From Calamus simplicifolius (taxonomy: Eukaryota > Streptophyta > Magnoliopsida > Arecales > Arecaceae), in the NCBI GenBank assembly GCA_900491605.1, contig UESW01001613.1:340836-404835 (forward strand): DNA of 64,000 nt, in the 5' to 3' direction. Positions 11,230 to 23,152 of the stretch are shown here, in pieces; position 1 is the first letter of the stretch; each line of letters begins with the position of its first letter. The position numbers and the translations under genes were made by a program. Under the pieces are notes generated by a model, which worked only from the letters and a program-made list of their open reading frames with translations, searched no databases and was not told the DNA's origin.

Positions 11230-12118
11230 TGATACGGCTGGCGGTTTCCCCGGGGTAGTAATATCTTCCGCACAACTTTCGAAAGTAATGATGTGACAAC
11301 GAAACCCAAGGCCACCAGCGTCGGCCCTCAGCACCGACCCCAGCGTCGGCCCTCAGCATCGACCCCCAGCGTCGGCTCCTAGCGCCGGCTCTCAGCACCG
11401 ACCCCAGCGTCGGCCCTCAGCGTCGACCCCCAGCGTCGGCCCTCAGCTTCGGCCCCCAGCGTCGGCTCCTAGCACCGGCCCTCAGCGTCGGCCTTAAGAG
11501 CCAGCGGCTAGCGTCGGTCTTCAGAGCTGGCCACCAGCGTCGGCCTCCAGCGTCGATCCTCAGCGTCGGCCCTCAGCGTCGGCCCCCAGCATCGGCTCCT
11601 AGCACCGGCCCTCAGCGTCGGCCTTAAGAGCCAGCGGCTAGCGTCGGCCTTCAGAGCTGGCCGCCAGCGTCGGCCGTCATACAAGGATGTTCTAGGCAAT
11701 GGACCCCGCGATTTAAGGTCTATTGCCGAATGGTCTGTTGACCCAAATCGCGGGCAGGTCTCAGCCTAATCAGTAGTTACCGCTATAAGCGGCCCCTATC
11801 TCGCAACAGTCCAACAACTTACCGTTCGATGAAGCAGATTCGGCGGTTCCAACAGGCCAAGATACACGGGATCCACAACAGGTATAAAGGGAGGACTCGA
11901 GCTCCATGCGAGGGGACTCTCTTTCAGAAGAAAAACTTCCACTAGAATAATCATTCAAATCCCTGTTTGACGACTCACTAACTTGGGCGTCGGAGGGTCC
12001 CCGCCGGAACTACCGGCCCGGAACTTTTTGCAGGCTCCTGGAGGAAGGCGGTGATCTCTCTGCACACCCGGCGATCCTAGTCCGCCCGACGTTCATCATA
12101 CGTGATTCGGCAGCAACA
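11230..12118 (+). repeat. 3' LTR of the defective Tat element, full length (889 bp)
   Basis: Begins TGATACGG, ends GCAACA, flanked outside by GTTCT. The first 591 bp match the truncated 5' LTR. The remaining 298 bp contain a TATAAA at 11883-11888 and are the only copy of the core promoter in this element. Confidence 0.9.
11883..11888 (+). promoter_or_regulatory. Probable TATA box in the 3' LTR
   Basis: GGTATAAAGGGAGG context, the expected LTR core-promoter position. Being in the 3' LTR, it could only drive transcription outward into the CACTA flank, since the 5' LTR has lost this region. Confidence 0.5.
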
Positions 12119-12123
12119 GTTCT
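12119..12123. repeat. Target-site duplication GTTCT, right copy
   Basis: Matches 6403-6407 exactly and resumes the CACTA transposase reading frame on the minus strand. Confidence 0.93.
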
Positions 12124-12571
12124 CACATCCAGGATATAATTCTTGATTTGCAGCACGCAGCATGCCATAAAATTGTTGTGCTTCTAGATTTGGTTCTTCA
12201 TTCGAAGAACTTTGATTGAATTCATTACTCATTGCATTCATCACCATTTCTTCATATGGATTTTGATTGAATTCATTACCCGCTTGATTGCTTGTTCCAG
12301 CAATCGTTCCCTCTGTTTTACCATGACAGTTCCAAACTTCGTATCCAGAAACAAATCCTTTTCTACAAAGATGAACCTTTACAGTTTCAACATCTCTATA
12401 GGCTTTGTTTGGAAGCTTCTTCATATTACCGGGGCATCTAATTAGAGAACCATCCATCCAATATGGTTGGCCACAAGCAAACACAATAAATTCCTCCAAA
12501 CCGTTAATAAAATCGGGATTAAACAATCCATCCTTCAACCTTGCATACATCCACAAGCGATCCCCGCTCAT
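12124..12571 (-). pseudogene. CACTA transposase, N-terminal part
   Basis: Starts at ATG 12571 with MSGDRLWMYARLKDGLFNPD and continues with the transposase-associated domain: EEFIVFACGQP, then IRCPGNMKKLPN (one of the usual zinc-binding cysteines reads Gly or Asn), then HLCRKGFVSGYEVWNCHG. It ends at the retrotransposon insertion within LYPGCEN; the continuation is at 6402. Family known from En/Spm-like elements; the domain is thought to bind DNA. Confidence 0.87.
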
Positions 12572-13969
12572 TTTGGGATGACTTATATAAACACGACTTC
12601 TGTTTTACGATAAAAACCAGTAAGTTGATGTATTTATTCAAAGTAATTATTATTATTGGTAATAAAATATAACAATTTAGAACACATAACAGGCATAATT
12701 TTTGTATTAAAATTTACAAGTATCAATATTACAAGTATCAAAATTTATAAGTATTAATATGACAAGTATTAGTATTCAAGTATCAAATTAATGAGTATCA
12801 AAATTAACAAGTATCAATATTAGATATTCAATGAAAAACACCAGGGACAAAAGTATCAATAACGCACGCACTCTTTGGCAGACATTATTTATTGCAACAA
12901 ACAAAGCAAGCTCAAATCTACCAGTGAATGACCTGGAAATAAGACAGATAACAGGAATGACCATAATCTGGCAGACCATATGATTGAAGGAAACCAGAAG
13001 TAATAAATTTCTCCACCGCAATCAAAACAGAAGCTATTGAAGCCATAGAAAATGAGAGAGAAATAAAGAGGGAGAGATGCCTTCCATGACAAAGTAACGA
13101 ACAATATAACCCATATGACAGAGAGTCAACAGAGGCCAACGCACAACAGAAGCTACAGTGACATAAATAGGCAGCATAGCTCTTGTCATCTCCCTCAAAA
13201 ACCATGTCTCTTAAACTATATCACAAAACCAAACAGCACCAACTTACTCAATTAAAACGAATATAATTTAACTGGAATAAACAAAACAATAAATTGAACA
13301 GAAAAGAAAGGAAACCTTTTCACACTCTAAGAAGACCCAATTCCCCCTTATTAATATGACAAGCTGGGGATATGATGCCAACTGGTGGATTTTAGGTGTC
13401 CAGCGGCATCCACCCTTCACCAACCATTCGACCAATGGATCGAGATGATGACCAAAGAAGGGAAAAATTCATGCTAAAACTAAATCATAGAATCGGTGAA
13501 TATGTTATCTGATGGAAGGATAAGTGGCTTGAGAGTTTTAATCTCTTAATTACTTTGTTCCGACTGATAATTTCCAAAACTGATATCTACTTTTGTTCCT
13601 AGTGTTTTCCATTGACTACCATGTATCACTGGTCATTTGCTATTCACACCAAGCCAACTGCTCATCACCTTTGCCATTTTCTAGCTATTCAACCATCGAT
13701 CGCCACAAATGATTGATGCCAGTTTGCCGCACTATCATGAACATAAAAAAATTAACACATTGAAGCGGGCAAATAGAAGATTCAAAACATTTTAATTAAA
13801 GACCTTAAGATAATCCAGGCCTAAAACAAAGTAGCTAAACCCAGGCCTCCCCAAAACCCTAACCACTGATGCGAACTGTGAAGAAAAAGCTAGAAAAATG
13901 CTTTTCCTTGGCTAGAGATGATTCTCCTTCGATGGTGAGGCAAAAAAACGGACTCCAGCACCGGAGAGA
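12572..13969. other. CACTA internal non-coding region
   Basis: No recognisable gene. A short AT-rich repeat of the word ACAAGTATCAAAATT recurs at about 12715-12825. Lies between the transposase start and the element terminus. Confidence 0.5.
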
Positions 13970-14308
13970 TTGACAAACCGAGGCGATGCAAACAATTATA
14001 TTACTAAAATTAAGAAAAAAAATTATTATATACATATTATGTATTACTGATGAGTTACTAAATAGCGACACAAATAATTATGTTGCTAAAATTAACAAAA
14101 GTTTCAACAAAAATTAATGATACATAATTATACGTCGTTAAATAGCAACGAAATCAGCATCGTTATTTAGTCATTAAGTTTATCGACCATGATTGTATGA
14201 TAAAGCATCGCTAAATGTGTCGTTATTTTTTGATTTATCGATTTGATCGTTGTAACACATATTTTGTGTCGCTGAGTGATGTTGCTATTTAAGTATTTTC
14301 TTATAGTG
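13970..14308 (-). repeat. CACTA terminus with subterminal repeats
   Basis: Contains multiple copies, in both orientations, of a word close to GTCGCTATTTAG, and ends (minus strand) with CACTATAAGAAAATACTT. Subterminal repeats of this sort are transposase-binding sites in CACTA elements. Confidence 0.75.
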
Positions 14309-16037
14309 CTATCTGCTTCGAATTTATACACGTACATTTGCACGTAACTAAACATATAATTTTTGTTCTTGTTATTATACATTGGCAAGGGACTAAATTT
14401 TATGGCCATGGAAGCAACGGATCAATAGCCTCTAATCATCGAAGTACCTGACAAACCACCACAAATTAATTTATATTGTTGCCTTTCCATAAAAAGACAT
14501 GCTACATACATAAATAAACGATAGCATCTGACTTATCTTTCACATTTCCTTGTGGATAAATTTAACATTAATTGTCCTTCTATTATGGAGGTCTTGAATG
14601 ATTTAGGTGTCGGAAAAGCTTTGGTTTCCGGGCATCCAGACTTCAAGATAAGGGAGTATGTACGGGGATGACCGGTTAGGAAGAATACAGAGCCTTATAA
14701 AGTCACCTTATAGCCTCTTCATGGTCTAGTGGTGTGTCCTTTCTATCTTTATCTGTGAGTATTTTTAACACTTATAAATGCATAACAACAGTTATATTAG
14801 GTTAGACCGTATAAGCAGTTGGATACTCTATGTCTAACTAGGGTGGTAATCCATGTTTTTGTACCGTATTCGTCTCATGTTGAAGCTACATATAGGCCAA
14901 CATAAACTTGATATGATCATTAGTCGGGTCAAATATTCTAATTTGAATATGACATATTATTATGTAAATAACACAATATGGCACATATAATTTATTTAAT
15001 AAATAAATCATATTAGGTTAACACAACATAACTCACTCAGATGAATAAATACGAATTGCTTAACACAAATAGATATGACCGGATCCGCTTAGCACAACCT
15101 ACTTAATATGCCATTAACTAAATAGATTATAAATGGATCACTTTCAAGTTAGCGGATTAACCTGCAACATGACATGATTAAGTCATATCATAATCGTATC
15201 GACATATTTACACATAACCCTACTTAGGATCAATCCGAACCTACTTATTTCATATTCGAATCAAATCGTGTTCGTGTGTCATGTTTAATTTTGTCATCCC
15301 TATTCCATCGTAAGGATAGCTGTAATATTCCTATCGCACTCCGATATCAATGTCCTAGCCATAACATGACAGATGACCACATCATATATACAATCTATCC
15401 ATAATGAATATTAGACAGTGGGTACAAACAAAGATTAATATAACTAATAAAAGTTTCAATCCAGAATAATATATCAAATTATGAGAGTATTATCTTCATT
15501 GCAATAATTCAAAGTACAACATAATAGTTCAATGACCTAGTAGTCTAAAAGATAATAAAAGTTTCTTTAAATATTTCTAATGCACCCACACATATCAGAG
15601 GCTCCATTCATGTTGTCCCTTAGTATCTGAAAAAGAGTAGGCAAAAATAATAAATTATCAACTTAGCAAGGAATCTCTACATCTAAATAGATTGAGCATA
15701 TCCAAGTAAATAAAATGAAGTTAACATTCATTATGTTTATCAATCACAGAATAAAGTAACTCGCCAAGTGCAAGATAAAATTTCTCAAAACGTATATACA
15801 TCAAAATATAATATTAATTTTTAAAATATGTAATGCATTTATTACAAATTTTTTCCTTTTTTATAATTTTTTAAAAATATCAATTTTAATTATTGCAACT
15901 TCAAACATGAACAATTCCATGACAATATCAATAAAGACTAGCCCATGAATGTAAAACATACCAACAACAAACATGTGCTTGTCATCGCCCTCCACTAACT
16001 TGGCCTGAAAGAAAACTAAGCGCATTGATGTACCTAT
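14309..16037. other. Intergenic, AT-rich; one possible MITE
   Basis: No gene seen. 14839-15302 starts TAGGGTGGTAAT and ends ATTTTGTCATCCCTA, which are roughly complementary termini of hAT style, and has oriented words such as CGAATCAAATCGTGTTCGTG. No matching target duplication was found, so the MITE reading is tentative. Confidence 0.35.
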
Positions 16038-18652
16038 GCGCATTGATGCTTTCATCCCTCAATACTTTTGGCCCATCAGTTTGTGCACAACCTTGTATAA
16101 GGTCTATGCGTGCCTCTTAGTCATCCGCTTGCGAGATGTGATCCTTCGGCTTATTTCTATTGAATAGGGGGCCTTTATTAGAGGACGTAGTATTTTGGAT
16201 AATGTCCTCATTGCCTAGGAGTTTATGCACGATCTTCAGAGAGCCTCAGCCAGACAGTGCCTCATGGCTGTCAAGCTTAATATGGAGCGAGCTTATGATA
16301 GACTAAGCTAGGCATTCCTACATCGAAAATTCGGTTTTGATGGCCTTTTTATTGATTAGATTATGGCTTGCATTCAGAGGCCATCCTTTTCCCTGCTTAT
16401 CAACGGAACTCAACCGACTTCTTTCACTCTGCAGTGGGGCTGCGGCAAGGGTGTCCATTATCCCCTTTTTTGTTTATTCTGGCTGTGGATGATCTATCTC
16501 GTGTTCTATCAGGCTCAGCAAGATCGTCGCATTTTCCCCTTTATGGCGGGCCCTTTAGGGCCCTCGGTCTCTCATCTACTATTTACTGATGACTGTATTC
16601 TCCTGGTTCGGCCATGGTTCACAACGCGGCTTCTTTTGCCTTCCTTCTTTAGTGCTATTGTCAGGCTTTTGGTCAAAAGGTCAACTTACAGAAGTCTTTG
16701 ATTTATTTTAGCCCGAAGACCACCAGCAGTGCTAGGAAAGCTATCCACCTAACTTTAGGTATATCTAGCAAGGCTGATCGACTATCGTACCTGGGGATCC
16801 CTATCACGAGGAGATGACCTTGCAGTAGTGATTATACTGATATTGAGCATTAAGTCCTTGATCGTATTGATGGTTGGCAGGTTTCTGGATTATCCATGAT
16901 GGCAAGGATTACTCATATCCGTTCAGTTCTTACTTCCCTTTCTCTGCATCTCCTATCTAATGTGTCATTCTGATTACTTGCTTGAGAAGGATTGAGAGAT
17001 GTTTTGGGGACTTTCTTCGGGCATCTATGCAGGATGGCCATGGCATTTACCTTCTGGCATGGGATACGGTATGTATGCCGATTCACAAGGGTGGTTTTGG
17101 AATCCAGTCACTGATTGTCAGAAGGAAGGCTCTGATTGCTCGGCATGCCTCATGGTTTCTTCTAGATCCGCACTGTCTTTGGAGCTCCTTTATGCGTGCT
17201 AGGTATGGTGACTGAAATTCTTTATGGACCTTCAGCCTTCCCGTGGGTATTCCTTCTTCTGGAAGGAGGTTTATCGGCATGCTCGACTATCCTGAATAAC
17301 ATCTCATGGATGATTGGAGATGGTTCGTCAATCGATGTTATTCAGGATACGTGGATTACTAATCTTTCCTTTGCTCGATGGCCTACTTTCATCAGTTTTG
17401 ATGTTCCATCAAGCATGAGAGTCAAGGATCTTATCTCTCAGGATCTCTCCTCATGGCATGCCCCTACAGTGACCTGCTTTTTTGGCGAGGAGTTATCTCA
17501 GTGTATTCTGGACATACCACTCTTCCCGAGGCATACTGCTGACACTAGGTTAAGACGGAGATCATATCTTTCTAGGGTTCCCACTATGGACCTTATGATG
17601 GATTATAAGCCATAGCCTCATTCCACGAGGAATGCTGCTTGGATATGGAAGCTCTCCATCCACCCCAGGTCCAACTCTTCATATGAAAGCTTGTATGGAA
17701 ATGTCTTCCCACCTGTTCTTTGCTATCTAGTAGGGGGATGGCCATCCAGGCTATTTGCCCATTGTGAGGCCAGGAGGAGGAGACTTCTAACCATGCCATA
17801 TTCATTTGCCCCAAGTAAGATGATCTAGCGGAGGATGGCTTATCATTGTACTCAGATGATAGGGGTTCATTGCGGCTTCCTTTCCTTGGCAGTCTTCGGC
17901 AGGCTACCCAGCAGCAGGGCCCCCTTTGGGCTATTACTGTTTATCATATTTGGTTGTCACGGAACCAGCTTATCTTCACTGAAGATACTATATCTTTCTA
18001 CAGGATTGTGCGGAAGGATAGATCTCTATTGGCGGAATTCGCACATCATCGTTATGCAGTTGGTTTTGATACCTCTGTCATTGGGGTTCCCCTGCTATCT
18101 CGGCAGCGAACTAGCGTACAATTTTCATCTCTTGGGAGCTTCCCCCCCCCCCCCCCAGGGTGTGTCAAAATCAACTTGGAAGACTAGCTAGGTTAGCTTT
18201 TGTTATTCAGGGTTTGATGGAGCACTGTTGTTGGCAGGTGGTCTTGGCACTCTCGACTCATCTGTCCCTATGGCTGAGCTTTATGCTGCTTGGGCTGGTA
18301 TTGCCTACGCAGTTCGGAATCTTCATGTTCACAGCCTTCTCATTAAGGGGGACTCACTCACTGTTGTTCGGTGGATTCGTAAGGAAAGCTGCATTCAAGT
18401 CCCTAGTAATCCACTGCTACACGATATTTGACCTTTTCTTCAAGGAATTCCCAGAGCTCAAATTTGACATATCTATCATGAAGCCAATTCTGTAGCTAAT
18501 TGGGTAGCGGCATTATGGCCTATCATGCAGGGTTTTGGATACGGAATCAAGGAGACCCCTGTCCTCTAATGCTAAAGCAAATATTGTATTCTGATCTTTT
18601 TAGATTGACTCGCACTAGATTAGTATGATCACCCGTTTATACCAAAAAAAAG
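16038..18652 (+). mobile_element. LINE retrotransposon, 5'-truncated, copy 1
   Basis: Starts inside the reverse-transcriptase domain (PISLCTTLYK at about 16072) and follows the same order as the longer copy at 39190: GAFIRGRSILDNVLI, NMERAYDRLS, the active-site motif FTDDC (about 16585; FADDC in the other copy), a zf-RVT-like region, then an RNase H domain (MAELYAAWAGIAYAVRN, about 18270) and an A-rich tail at about 18640-18668. Many stops and frameshifts; a run of C at about 18140 interrupts the RNase H start. Inactive. Confidence 0.85.
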
Positions 18653-19496
18653 AAAAAAGAAAAAGAAAACTAGCTCTAATCTATACAAATAACATTCTGA
18701 AGAAATATGTGCTAGTGATTACCCCACTAAATCTGTTCCTATATATATGAGAAGACATACCAATACATAATATGTTCTAATAGTTATACCACTAGCTAAA
18801 TTTGAAAGAAAACATACTCTTAAACATAAGTGAAATTATAGTGATATACATAACATGTACCAGTGATCACCTCACTAGCAAGATTCAAAAAGAACTCACT
18901 CCTAAAAACGTTAATCTATCACAATGGCTAAGTCCAAATCACGATCAAACTAGAGAGAGGAAGAATAACATCATTTTCAAATTAGCTTTTTGATCATATA
19001 ATCAATTCAAAAATTCATCAATTTTACGCATAAGGTTTTAAAATATGTTTCATAATAATTAATCATATTCACTCCAATTAATATGATTTTAATGCATCAT
19101 AATTCAATATCATATTTAAACAAAACGAGTTATGCTTAATTCTCAAATTTTAAACTAACTTTTCATCCATGCAAGGCATGCATTTATAAATTTTTGATTT
19201 AGAAATATATGATATATGCGTGAACAATTTCATGTTATAAGACTAGGCATAAATAATTTTTATAATTTTAACTTCAAGTATTCGTGCTATTTTTTAAATG
19301 CATAATTAAAATTGAGCAATATAAATTTTTGAATAAAACATATGAATATGTTGATAGCATACTACTATACGTTAATGTACTTATTTCAAATGTAACTCCT
19401 CATTCTCATAAGTACGTAACTAATCTTCTAATTTCAATGCGCTGCTGAAATCGATAATCTTGATATAGAGATGATCACTCTCAATCCTCAACCATA

Positions 19497-19533
<37 letters not shown>

Positions 19534-19719
19534 AACTTAATAGCTGCACCCTTATAGATCTGGCCTTAATAAATAAAGTGGTTTATGGGTCAAAGATAAG
19601 GCTTAATGACTCCCCGTGAAGGCCTGAGCGGGTATTGATACAGCATGTGATTGCTAATGCCATCCAGACCCATGACTAGCATCCAAAAGTCAATGACGGA
19701 GGAACTCTTGGCCAAGAAC
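18653..19719. other. Intergenic, AT-rich
   Basis: No gene seen. A (GA)n microsatellite lies at 19499-19530. Confidence 0.6.
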
Positions 19720-19950
19720 TGTGCTTCTCTCCAAATAGTTTCATATTGAGAAATAGAAAGCTGGTTGAGTGATTTATATATACTAAAGTAAGAAGACAAA
19801 GTACCAATTGGATCTCTTTTGAGCTATGATGCCCAAGTTGGTATGGTCTTGTCCGTCTTGCTTTCTTATAACGAAATGGGCTCATGGTGCTGCGGGTCTG
19901 GAGCCCGAATCATTACACTAAGTCGTTACAATATGGTATCAAAGTCATGC
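19720..19950 (+). mobile_element. TRIM-like LTR fragment with primer-binding site
   Basis: 19720-19930 is a diverged copy (opposite orientation) of the 188-bp LTR at 23153-23340, starting TGTG and ending CGTTACA. It is followed by ATATGGTATCAAAGTC (19931-19946), a primer-binding site of the initiator-Met tRNA type. The matching second LTR is not clearly present. Confidence 0.65.
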
Positions 19951-20640
19951 ACCAACGAAAGTGCAGGAGCTAAGTGTCCAAAACAGACTTAGCTCCAAAA
20001 TGAGCTCATGGGTGCTGGATCATTGAGAGGGGCATCACAAGAATCACATGAGGTTCAGCTAATGAGAGAAAGGACGAGAAAGAATTGTCTTTTTTTTTTT
20101 GGAGAGAAAAATCATGAGCAAGAGAACAAAGACTAAAGAGGAGAGAGAATAACAGAGCAAGAGAAAAACCAGGGGAGGGGTGTCCAATATCCCACTTCCC
20201 CTGTGCTCTCTCAATAGAGAGAGAGGTGCAAGGAGGGTAGAGACAGCAAATCTTGCAGCTAGACCGGCCACCGGTGGCAACACGATGGCAGGAAGTCACC
20301 GGCATCGATGAACAACACGAAAGCACCATAAATAAAGGGAGCTGAAAAAATAGGGAATATCTTCTCCCCACAATTTTAGACAGACCCTGGCTCGCATATA
20401 TAGTGATAAAAAGATGGACACCATTAGCATCCTCCTCTTATTTCTGAGAGAAAGTTGGACAAAGTCCAACCAGATTCATTAAGAACTTCTTGCCATCTAC
20501 CATGCTTGTCTTCTTTTTTTTTTCCCTTTTCTTTTCTTTTTTCATTCTTCTTGATCCGCAGCTGCTTGTTAATTACCACCACAAGGAACAAAAAGGAATG
20601 ATTTAGAACCTTGAATGATTAGTTATCTCATTCAACTATC
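19951..20640. other. Intergenic, no gene recognised
   Basis: Contains a short stretch GAGAGGGGCATCACAA (about 20030) like the TRIM LTR edge and a homopolymer T run. Open frames here show no recognisable domain. Confidence 0.45.
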
Positions 20641-20642
20641 AG

Positions 20643-20717
20643 ATGGCCAGCTTCTTGGGCAGTTCACCGAACTTCAGGGTTGATATGTAGTGAGAAGTGT
20701 TGTTCCTGATGAAAAGG
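20643..20717 (+). pseudogene. Alkenal reductase exon 3 fragment
   Basis: Reads GQLLGQFTELQG, a stop, then YVVRSVVPDEK, matching GQLAGQFAKLMGCYVVGSAGSDEK of the copy at 2343-2510. This is a third relic of the reductase family, about 18 kb from the first two. Only this exon piece is visible. Confidence 0.6.
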
Positions 20718-20755
20718 CTCTGGAATATAGACCGGAGTCAATTAGAAGAGCAAAC

Positions 20756-21043
20756 CAAGGTTGTCAATAGACTTATGGATATCGGACCGTTTCGGTGCTT
20801 CGTTTCGAAATATAGGAGTCTATATACAGGAGTTTGAATTTTTAAAAGATGCGACTGGGGATAGGGTAACTAATATGGGGATAGGGTAACTAGGATTGGT
20901 TCTGAAAGGTTTATAATTCATAAATTGGTCTTCAAAGTATATTTTATCGAAACGATACATCGAAACGATTCTTCTGAAACGAAACGTAGTACTTATCTTT
21001 TTGGATAAGCTACCGAAACGATTAGAAATGATTGAGAACTTTG
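20756..21043. mobile_element. hAT-like MITE, copy 1 (288 bp)
   Basis: Termini CAAGGTTGTCAAT and, on the complement, CAAAGTTCTCAAT. Flanked by the 8-bp duplication GAGCAAAC at 20748-20755 and 21044-21051. Non-coding. The interior is rich in GTTTCG/CGAAAC words. The 8-bp duplication suggests the hAT superfamily. Confidence 0.85.
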
Positions 21044-21390
21044 GAGCAAACAAGTGAGGCGCTTACTACTAAATTGATGGATCACTTTTTATGGGACATG
21101 AGAAAATATGTAGAACGGATTTATTTTTTTCTCTTTGCATTTAAACTTTGTGAGATGAAAGTTTTGTTGGATATAGCTACGGTGCTTTAGGTAAAAAATT
21201 ATATGTTGTCCATATTTTAGAAAAATGTAATTGCCCTTTGATGAGGTTAACAAATTTCAATTCATTAGCTCATTCATCTACCTCCCTGTTAAATGAAAGG
21301 ATTCAATGTGTTTGACTTGACCCATTTAAAGCCATGCTCGATTTCCAAGATCATGATAGGTGGTACCAGCACATACCATCTTATACCAAC

Positions 21391-21625
21391 CAAAGTTATC
21401 AATTTCGTTCCGATCGAGACGTTTAGTTTTGGTAACTTATCCGAAAAAATAAGTACTACGTTTCATTTCGAAGATTTTTTTGCCGTTTCGGTCATATTTC
21501 GGCCGTTCGGTATTTCAACCGTTTCGGTAAAATATGTTTGGAAACCAATTTATGAATTATTAAACCTTTTAGAACCATTTAAAATATATATAATATCAAA
21601 AAAAATCCTAGTTACCTTATCCTCA

Positions 21626-21656
<31 letters not shown>

Positions 21657-21761
21657 CAAAAAAAATCTAGTACCCTATTTCCACGGTCGCATCTCTTAAA
21701 AATTCAAACTCTTTATTTTTATATATTATTATTATTTATAAAGAATATGAATTATGAATAA

Positions 21762-21826
<65 letters not shown>

Positions 21827-22006
21827 AACTCTTAAAAATTAAACTCTTTATTTTAATATTATTATTATTTATAAAGATATAAATTATGAATAAATTTTTT
21901 ATTATATATATATATTTCGAAACGAAGCACCGAAACGGTCGATACCGAAATATTTCGTTTCATAAGCTAAACCGAAATATAATCCGAAACAAAATTGACA
22001 ACCTTG
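21391..22006. mobile_element. hAT-like MITE, copy 2 (616 bp, opposite orientation)
   Basis: Same family as 20756-21043 but inverted. Termini CAAAGTTATCAATTTCG and (complement) CAAGGTTGTCAATTTTG; 8-bp duplication ATACCAAC at 21383-21390 and 22007-22014. About twice the length of copy 1, owing largely to AT microsatellites at 21628-21656 and 21766-21824 and a local duplication of AAACTCTTTATTTT. Confidence 0.87.
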
Positions 22007-22014
22007 ATACCAAC

Positions 22015-22782
22015 CCTATCATACTATATCAATATCGAATTAAAGCTCAATAAAATAAAATAAAATAAAGATATACCAAATCTTAATATGCTGAATAGAC
22101 CCATATACTAGACATGATACTACCAAAATCATACTGATATAAGTTTTGATGCTGAGATGGCAAATCATAACTTAAAAAAGAAGCCTTAAAAAAAAAAAAG
22201 GTGAGATTAACTTAGCAAAAGAGAGGATGAAGAAACGGCAACTTATTTTTGTTCATCCGATAGAACATCAACTCAACACCTTAATGATAACCCTTTGGGA
22301 TGCCTCTCTTCTTTTGCATAGCTCCCATACCTAATTAATCCTCAGTTTAGCAGGATTTCTTTTTTAAGGTTCATCGTACAAAGAACTAATAATATTTTAG
22401 AATCAAACCGATACAGTCTATACTATACCGAATGGATGCTGTATAGATCAAATAAACTAAAAGATCCTAACTCATGAATCATCTTGAATTAGACTGAATC
22501 GAATAGTTCGGTTCAAAACAGTTCGTGTCAGTATGAGGTCGACATGAACAGTTTGGAACAGTTCGTCTTTCATTCCGAACCGAGAGGCCAAACTATTACA
22601 GTTGCAAGCTGATTCAGTTCAATTCATCTCGAACCATCCCGAACCAAATTGTTCTGTTTGGGACAGTTTGGCTAACTCAATTCTAAACAGAACCTAAATA
22701 GAAAATATCAGCTAGATTCTACATTACATATGAAATAGCTATAATCAGAGAGTTGTGATCCCAAAGTCGTGCTGAATGTGGG
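22015..22782. other. Intergenic, no gene recognised
   Basis: 22490-22690 is enriched for GTTCGG/CGAACC words in both orientations, perhaps a decayed MITE; nothing firmer is visible. Confidence 0.4.
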
Positions 22783-22969
22783 TGTAACGACCCAGGCCCA
22801 CGGGCCCGCTTCGTTACAAGAAAGCAAGACAGACAAGCTCCACACCAACTTGGGCCACCATAGCCCAAAAAGGATCCAATAGGTGCCTTATCCTTCTTAC
22901 TTTACTACATATAAACCACTTAACCAACTCCCAATTATCCGATGTAGGACAATTGAAAGGGGCATCACA
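22783..22969 (-). repeat. 3' LTR of the TRIM
   Basis: 187 bp, about 95 percent like 23153-23340 by eye; preceded outside by GTGGG. Confidence 0.92.
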
Positions 22970-23152
22970 ATCTACCCCCTCAGAGGCGACATCCTCGTCG
23001 CCAGGGGTAATTGATCACAACCACCAGGCAGGATTCTAGAGATGACCCCACAGATTCAAAAGGTGGCTCCCATCCCCCATGGATGTAGCACTTTGTCCTG
23101 TGTGGCACTTAGCTCCTGCACTTCCGACTGGTGCGAGGCTTTGATACCATAT

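Larger units (their letters stand above)
6408..12118 (+). mobile_element. Defective Tat-type gypsy element lacking gag-pol
   Basis: Both outer ends are intact (TGATACGG at 6408 and GCAACA ending at 12118) and flanked by the GTTCT duplication. Order on the plus strand: truncated 5' LTR (6408-6999), tandem palindrome array (7000-8160), antisense gene (10796 down to 8339), polypurine tract (11212-11229), full 3' LTR (11230-12118). No gag, protease, reverse transcriptase, RNase H or integrase remains, and the primer-binding region is gone. Orientation is fixed by the polypurine tract. Since the target duplication is intact, either this deleted form inserted, helped by enzymes from a relative, or an internal deletion followed insertion. 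Confidence 0.88.
4386..14308 (-). mobile_element. CACTA (En/Spm-type) DNA transposon remnant, split by a later retrotransposon
   Basis: The transposase reads on the minus strand at both sides of the insert at 6408-12118. The element start is visible: read on the minus strand, 14308 begins CACTATAAGAAAA, the CACTA-type terminal motif. Its first 340 bp (13970-14300) hold many short subterminal motifs in both orientations, such as GTCGCTATTTAG-like words. The far end near 4386 has no matching CACTA terminus and abuts the inverted reductase arm, so that end is lost. Without the insert the remnant is about 4.2 kb. Confidence 0.85.
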
